Shown one piece after another: positions 15,881-21,604 of a stretch of DNA of 21,604 bases. Origin of the DNA: Neopestalotiopsis rosae. Its lineage: Eukaryota; Ascomycota; Sordariomycetes; Amphisphaeriales; Sporocadaceae. The stretch is from the NCBI GenBank assembly GCA_023078685.1, contig JALGAS010000017.1:1-21604 (forward strand). The letters run 5' to 3'. The first letter of the stretch is position 1. Each line of letters starts with the position of its first letter. Position numbers and translations under genes: made by a program. The notes beneath the pieces are model-generated. The model did not search any database. It saw only the letters and a program-made list of their open reading frames with translations, and was not told the DNA's origin.

Positions 15881-16614
15881 TTAATAATATTTAGGGTGAA
15901 AAATAATTTTAATTAAGCTATTTATAGCAAAAATTACCCCGAAATATTATTGAAAATATCGAAAATACTCGAAAAAGATACAAAAAATATTGCCGAAAAA
16001 TCGGAATTTTATCGAAAATATGGCTAAAAAGCCGAAAAATAATCGAAAAATATAATAAAAAGCCTTAAAAGCCGAGAAAAAATATATAAAAAATATAAAA
16101 AATATAAATACCTCCTTTATAAACCTCGAATTCCCTTTTAGGTTTTATTTATTTTTATATTTATTAGTTTTGAATTTTGCGTATATTTCGGAGAAGGCGT
16201 CTTTTAGGCTAAAAAATAAAAATAATATCGTCGGAAGAGGATTTTTTATTTTCTAATTTTTTATCCTTTTTTTTTCTTTTTTATATAATTAATCGTATAA
16301 TTTCTCCTTTTTTTTAAGCTAATATAATTATAAAGCGGTTTTAAGGCTAATTTTAAATTAGCCTTTAATGCGCTTTAAATAAAAACGATATTTATAAAAT
16401 GCTTTAATATAATTAAAAATTTTAAATTTTAAAAAGGTATATAATTTTTTATATTATTAATAGCGCTAATAAATACCTTTTTTTAATTAGCAATATATAA
16501 TTTATTATTACGTTTTTAAAAAGCACTCCTAATATATTTTAAGCAGGATTATTAAATATTTATAAATTTAAATATTTTAATTTAAGGATTTTAAAAAAAT
16601 TTAATAATAAAAAG
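15881..16614. other. Non-coding right part of spacer 2
   Basis: Counterpart of the possible copia LTR relic in spacer 1, with the same CGAAAA repeats. It carries nearly all substitutions that separate the two spacers. An 11-bp inverted repeat with a 1-nt centre (16343-16365) is perfect here and interrupted by an extra G in spacer 1. No gene or RNA was recognised. Confidence 0.3.
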
Positions 16615-17125
16615 TGTTACGAACATGCACCCTTGCAGAAGGACAAACAACTGTGTTGGCGCTTAAGAAGGTATGCTGCGGGGCAGTGACCACGGCCCTG
16701 GCCAAAAGACCCAGCCACCCCGCCAGCTGTCAACAAGTGTTGACAGGATCATGGCCTTGGCAATGATCCATTGGCATGGATCACAAGGATCATTGTGATC
16801 CATAAGATCCAAGAACAAAGGGGATCATACTTGTTGGTATGATCCAAGCAAACATCAGTGAGGGAATGAATGGATATATTAGGGAGGGATTTCCTACGGT
16901 TACATAGACAGTCATTACCTCAGTGATCAATCTAAGCATCTATCTTACCCATAGGTGAAGCATTCAATACGCTTTGACGACTACACTTGTGAATCATTTC
17001 AGGACCACCATCTTCAGTTACTCATTGCTCAGTTCAGTATCTTGGCTAGCGTTCCCTGTTAGCATAAACCCCCAACACCTCTTATACTCAGGTTTATTCT
17101 AGAAACCCGTAGTATAGTCGTTACA
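16615..17125 (+). repeat. 5' LTR of copy C (511 bp)
   Basis: Same LTR as the others but one base shorter, with four instead of five C at about 16719-16722. It carries the same hairpins, the TATA-like box (16875-16881) and the self-primer segment (16922-16930). The homopolymer change may be a sequencing slip. Confidence 0.95.
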
Positions 17126-17127
17126 TT

Positions 17128-17136
17128 TTGATCACT
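17128..17136 (+). promoter_or_regulatory. Primer-binding site, self-priming type (copy C)
   Basis: TTGATCACT two bases after the LTR, complementary to 16922-16930, as in copy B. Confidence 0.5.
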
Positions 17137-17184
17137 CTTGTTCAGGTACGTTCCCCCAGAAACTAACTGAGCAATATCGGCAGA

Positions 17185-19680
17185 ATGTCTACCGTCAGCA
17201 AGGACAGCGGCAGTAGCAAGAAAGGAAAGGAGACAACAAAGGCCACTCAGGAACAGACACCCCAAGAATCCCCCACTCAAGCTATGAGTATTGACTCCGA
17301 TGGAGACGACGACTTCGAAGTCTCCAAGGAACAGTACGAAAGCATTCTTCGGGAAATCAAGCGACTCCAGCGAGAGGAGGATCGCAAGGCCAAACTCATT
17401 CAGGAACTCCAGGATTCCAACACCGCTATGCGAGGAGCAGCCAACATCATCACCACGCCAATCCAGAAGACTGATGGGCTCAAGTTCAACACTCCCGCAC
17501 CTTATGATGGAACGCCTGGAGGGCTCAAAGGATACCTTGCCCAAGTCCGCGCCTATCACTCCTTCCACATGGGAAGCTTCCAGAATGACCTTCAGAGGAT
17601 CGTTCACGCAGCATCCTTCTTGAAAGGACGCGCCCTCGCGTGGTTCGAACCATACCTCTCTGAAGCAAGCGAACATGGATGGATGTTGAGCCAGTGCAAG
17701 GCAGAGACACAGAAGATCTTCGGAACCTATGCCGGATTCGAAGAAGCACTCAAATCACTATTCCAAGATCCTGACGAGAAGAGACAAGCCGAACGAGAAC
17801 TTGAGAACCTCAAGCAGAAAGCATCCGCGTCAGTATACACTGCAGAATTCAAGCGGATCACCGCTCGCATGGACTGCACCGACGACACACGCATCATGCT
17901 ATACTATCAAGGTCTCAAGGAAGAAGTCAAGGATGAGATCAGTAGGATCTTGTACCTACCTACCGACTTCACCCAGTACGCGGAACTTGTGGTACGCATT
18001 GACAACCAACTATACGCTCGACGGTCTGAAAAGAAACAAACCCCGAAATACCAGAGCCGTACCACCGCCAACATGGGAAGACCCCGACAAAACGGATATA
18101 ACAACCGAAACCGCGACTGGAAGAACAAGACGTCATACGGACAACACAGCGGACCCATGGACCTTGACGCTACCCAGCGAAAGGACAAATCCAAGGTCAA
18201 GTGCTACAACTGCGGGAAAATGGGACACTACGCGAGCGAGTGCAACCAACCAAAGAAACTGGGATTTAAACCAGTGCCAGAGGGCAAGAAGCAGATCTAC
18301 AGCACCAAGCGAGAAGAAGTACCCCACGACTCTCTCTCCTGGACGGCGTGCTACGACGACGAATGTCGAACGCATAAATCCAGCAAGCGAGACAGTGGAT
18401 GGTACCCCAAGCAACCAAGAACCCTAGCCGCCGCGACGCGCCTGGGAAGGAATGTCCACATCGGATCAGAAGGACAACTGGTAGACAGCGATAGCGACAC
18501 TATCGGCAGCGCTTCAGAGAACGAAGGCTACCACCAAGTCAGAGAAGCAGAACAACAGCTTCGACAGCAACAAACGACCCCATCTGTGGACGACACTAGC
18601 AGCGATGAGGAGGATACCTACGAACCCATGGACACCGACTACAAGGGAAGAAGGGAACTCATCACGAAACTAGAAACCTCCACTAGGGATGAACTCGAAC
18701 GGGAATTCAGACAAACCCGACGAATCGACACCAATGCCCAGTTTACTCTCTCTGCCGTGGAGATGTACGGCACGGGGCAACAACTAGCAGAAATCCTCCA
18801 GAAAACCACCGACACCCCATGGGAGCAGAGAACCCCGGGAGCCAAATTTGGAGACGACCCCCGACTCAGCATCAAGCACCCTCAGCACCACCAGATCGCG
18901 TGGGTAGGATGCATCGACCCGGGATGCGACGAACACCTTGAAAACAAAACATCTCAAGGAGTATTCCCACTACGAATGGGAAAAGACGCCATTTGCTACC
19001 CCCATCTAGCTGAGCACGCAGGAAAGGCAGAAGTAAGCTACTGCGACGCACGAGGATATGTCGTACTTGCTTTGCACCCTAGACCACCGCAGTGCTCGAT
19101 CAACGAGAAAAAACCATGGTGGACATGCCCACAGGATGACTGCATACGCCATATGCAAAACAAAGCAGAAGCATGGAAACGCATCAGAGACCTGAGAATA
19201 TCAGGAAAGCTCAAGATTGAACCAGTGGAAGAAACTTTCGATGTCCGGAACGTAATGAATACCACCCGGAAAGAACCTCCACAGCCACTCCGACACACGG
19301 TCACCATGATATCCGAAGAAACCAACGAACAAATCAAGAAGACATTCACATTACCCCAGCAACCAACGAAGGAAGAACCTTCGCAGAAAGAATTCAACGA
19401 TAAACTAGCCCAGCTTGAGGCACGATATCAAGAGGAAGGACAAGAGAAGCCACCCTCTTGGGAACTTCGGATAGAAGCATTGAATGAGCTAGCAAGAGAG
19501 CTACGCTCACCCAGACAAACCCCTGGAACGCAGGACGAAGACACAGGCGACGCACACTACCGCCAGAAGAGAAATGAGACCCGAGAACAAAGGGATCAAC
19601 GGATACTCACCAGCGCCGAGAAGCGACGCGCCAACAGACGAATCAACAAGGATTCGGGAAACGACCTGGACCACTTTTAA
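17185..19680 (+). CDS. gag: Gag polyprotein (831 aa), copy C
   Basis: The product is identical in sequence to Gag of copy B, where the domain order is described. The CCHC knuckle and all three WxxCx4Cx2H motifs are intact. The start ATG again lies 59 nt from the LTR. Confidence 0.92.
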   Translation: MSTVSKDSGSSKKGKETTKATQEQTPQESPTQAMSIDSDGDDDFEVSKEQYESILREIKRLQREEDRKAKLIQELQDSNTAMRGAANIITTPIQKTDGLKFNTPAPYDGTPGGLKGYLAQVRAYHSFHMGSFQNDLQRIVHAASFLKGRALAWFEPYLSEASEHGWMLSQCKAETQKIFGTYAGFEEALKSLFQDPDEKRQAERELENLKQKASASVYTAEFKRITARMDCTDDTRIMLYYQGLKEEVKDEISRILYLPTDFTQYAELVVRIDNQLYARRSEKKQTPKYQSRTTANMGRPRQNGYNNRNRDWKNKTSYGQHSGPMDLDATQRKDKSKVKCYNCGKMGHYASECNQPKKLGFKPVPEGKKQIYSTKREEVPHDSLSWTACYDDECRTHKSSKRDSGWYPKQPRTLAAATRLGRNVHIGSEGQLVDSDSDTIGSASENEGYHQVREAEQQLRQQQTTPSVDDTSSDEEDTYEPMDTDYKGRRELITKLETSTRDELEREFRQTRRIDTNAQFTLSAVEMYGTGQQLAEILQKTTDTPWEQRTPGAKFGDDPRLSIKHPQHHQIAWVGCIDPGCDEHLENKTSQGVFPLRMGKDAICYPHLAEHAGKAEVSYCDARGYVVLALHPRPPQCSINEKKPWWTCPQDDCIRHMQNKAEAWKRIRDLRISGKLKIEPVEETFDVRNVMNTTRKEPPQPLRHTVTMISEETNEQIKKTFTLPQQPTKEEPSQKEFNDKLAQLEARYQEEGQEKPPSWELRIEALNELARELRSPRQTPGTQDEDTGDAHYRQKRNETREQRDQRILTSAEKRRANRRINKDSGNDLDHF

Positions 19681-19713
19681 AGAGGCAAAAGCGGTCCACC
19701 ACAGAAAGGTCCA
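19656..19713 (+). promoter_or_regulatory. -1 ribosomal frameshift signal between gag and pol, copy C
   Basis: GGGAAAC at 19656-19662 in the same phase as in copy B, with TGGACC (19667-19672) able to pair with GGTCCA at 19693-19698 or 19708-19713. Confidence 0.7.
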
Positions 19714-21604
19714 TCTGTGCCACCAACGGCACCAAGCTACACGATCACCTAACGATCCCGATCAGGATCATGAACCAAGAAATACGAGCCCTGGTAGACA
19801 CGGGAGCTCAAGGAATTTTTATCTCCCCAAGAATCGTCAATAAACTTAAGGTACCATGGAAATGGAAGAAGACGCCCTACACACTCAACACTGTTGATGG
19901 ACAACCTATATCTTATGGAGATGGAATTGTTGACATGGAGACTGCGCATATTCAAGTCTACATCCAAGACCATAAGGAGGAACTCACGTGCGACATCACA
20001 GAAATCACGGACTACGATGTAGTCCTAGGGATAACCTGGTTGAAGGAGAGCTGTCCCCGAGTGAACTGGAAAACAGGCCAATTCCAGTGGGATTTACCAG
20101 GAATAGAGTCAGCCCCTGAGGAGAGTTTGAAGAACAAACCCTCAAGCGACCCTGAGACACTTGGATTTTACCTTATGACCAAGCATGTCAAGCCGAAACT
20201 CGACACTGTAGTACCCGAAGAGTACCAAGAGTTCAGCGACCTGTTCAGCGGAGTGCTGAAAACAGGATTACCAAAGCACACAAGATACGACCATGAAATA
20301 CCCCTCCAGGAAGGAAAGGAACCCCATTTCATGCCGACATACCCAGTAAAACCTCAGCATGAGGAAGCGTTGAAAGAATACCTCAACGACATGACCCAGA
20401 AAGGATGGATTACAGAATCCACCTCACCAGCAGGATACCCTATACTTTTCGTACCCAAGAAAAGCAAAGACGGGAAACCCAAATGGAGACCTTGCATCGA
20501 CTATCGCAAGCTTAACGATATCACGATCAAGAACCGATACCCCCTTCCTTTGATCAAGGACCTACGCGACAAGTTGCACGGAGCCAAGTGGTTTACGGCC
20601 CTAGACTTGCCCAATGCGTACGGATTGATCAGAATTAAGGAAGGAGAAGAATGGAAGACCGCATTCCGTTGCAAATACGGACATTTCGAATACAAGGTTA
20701 TGCCTTTCGGCCTAACCAACGCACCAGCAAGTTTTCAAAACATGATCAACGATGTCCTTCGGGAATACCTCGACAAGTTCGTAGTAGTATATCTCGATGA
20801 TATACTCATCTACTCCAAAGACCTCGAAGAACACAAGCAACATGTCAAAATAGTGTTACAGAAACTGCAGGACGCGAACCTGCTAGTCAACCCCGAGAAA
20901 AGCGAATTCCATAAGAAAGAAGTCACCTTCGTAGGATACGTCGTATCCCCCGGAGAAGTCAAAATGGAACCATCCAAGATTGCAGCAGTAAGAGACTGGC
21001 CTACCCCGAAAACGGTAACAGAAGTCAGATCCTTCTTAGGACTCGTAAACTTCTACCGAATGTTCATCAGGAACCTCGGAGGCATAGCCGCACCTCTCAC
21101 GCACCTGACGAAAAAGGATGTACCCTTCATTTGGACAACCAAGGAACAAGAAACGTTCGAACAAATCAAGGAAGCCATTACGGATGAACCAGTAATGCGC
21201 ATGGCAGACCCAGAACGGGAGTTCGAAGTCGAGACAGATGCCTCGGACTACGCCATGGGTGGACAGCTCACACAAAAGGACGACAATGGGAAACCACACC
21301 CTGTCGCCTTCTACAGCAAGAAGTTCACCAAGGAACAACTCAACTACCAGATCCATGACAAGGAACTAATGGCAATTATCGAAGCCTTCAAGGAATGGAG
21401 ACACTATCTTAGTGGAACCAACTACAAGGTCCAAGTCTACACCGATCACAAGAACCTCGCCTCGTTCACAACCAGCAAAGAACTCAACAAGCGACAAATC
21501 AGATGGGCAGAGTTCTTGGCAGACTTCAACTTCGAAATCAGCTATCGAAGAGGAACTGAAAACGGAAGAGCCGATGCGCTCAGCCGACGACCAGATCATT
21601 ATCA
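19662..21604 (+). CDS. pol: Pol polyprotein of copy C (3' end outside window)
   Basis: Pol frame from the slippery site through protease, reverse transcriptase and most of RNase H, ending with the window just after the RNase H motif ADALSRR. The sequence equals copy B with no stop in frame. Integrase, chromodomain and the antisense ORF would lie beyond the window. An ATG at 19770 corresponds to the internal Met of copy B. Confidence 0.93.

Larger units (their letters stand above)
14274..16614. repeat. AT-rich spacer 2 between LTRs of B and C (RIP-like)
   Basis: Second copy of the AT-rich block, 2341 bp, 9 bp shorter than spacer 1. Its boundaries with the LTRs are identical to those of spacer 1. 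Where the two differ by transition, this copy keeps C or G in six of seven cases (for example 15992, 16022, 16111, 16112, 16127, 16128), so it is the less mutated one. No intact gene is present; the left 191 nt are unassigned. Confidence 0.85.
16615..21604 (+). mobile_element. Ty3/gypsy chromovirus copy C, 5' part
   Basis: Upstream portion of a third copy, cut by the window end in RNase H. It matches B with an offset of 10,015 bp inside the element. The only difference noticed is one C missing from a C run in the 5' LTR. Gag and the visible part of pol are intact. Confidence 0.95.

Noticed and set aside
16343..16365. Perfect 11-bp inverted repeat in spacer 2 as a terminator or RNA element
   Set aside because: Composed mostly of A/T, broken in spacer 1 and without gene context; inverted repeats of this kind are common in such DNA.
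1..21604. Whole array as an assembly artefact
   Set aside because: Not excluded, but the two spacers differ at clustered sites and the LTR of C has its own indel, so the units are not simple copies of one contig; molecule-length reads would settle it.

Overview
The window is eukaryotic and looks like heterochromatin of a filamentous ascomycete. It holds no recognisable host gene. It is a head-to-tail array of one intact Ty3/gypsy chromovirus-type LTR retrotransposon alternating with a very AT-rich spacer. The fungal assignment rests on three things seen in the sequence: a chromodomain-bearing Pol, an antisense ORF matching the fungal-type Zn(II)2Cys6 spacing, and a neighbouring relic mutated in the manner of repeat-induced point mutation (RIP).

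Layout. Element A is present from the middle of pol to its 3' LTR (1-4248). Spacer 1 follows (4249-6598). Element B is complete at 7675 bp (6599-14273), with two 512-bp LTRs that read as identical. Spacer 2 follows (14274-16614). Element C runs from its 5' LTR into pol (16615 to the window end). The repeat period is 10,025 bp from A to B and 10,015 bp from B to C. The 10-bp difference is 9 bp in the spacers and 1 bp in the LTR of C. All shared coding sequence of A, B and C is identical at the protein level.

Each element encodes an 831-residue Gag with a CCHC knuckle and an unusually long C-terminal extension. A -1 frame Pol (protease, reverse transcriptase, RNase H, integrase, chromodomain) is probably reached at a GGGAAAC slippery heptamer 15 nt before the gag stop. 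On the opposite strand, between the end of pol and the 3' LTR, lies a 203-codon ORF whose product would carry a Zn(II)2Cys6-like cluster followed by a coiled coil. No tRNA-type primer binding site is visible after the LTR. Instead a 9-nt segment there is complementary to a segment of the LTR about 47 nt downstream of a TATA-like box, as expected for Tf1/sushi-type self-priming.

The spacers are not featureless. Translation of the + strand shows the remains of a Ty1/copia Pol (RT and RNase H) in which G-to-A and C-to-T changes have destroyed catalytic residues and made many stops. The lack of target-site duplications around B, together with identical junctions in both units, fits unequal recombination between two same-orientation elements that flanked one copia relic. 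The spacers have diverged while the elements have not.
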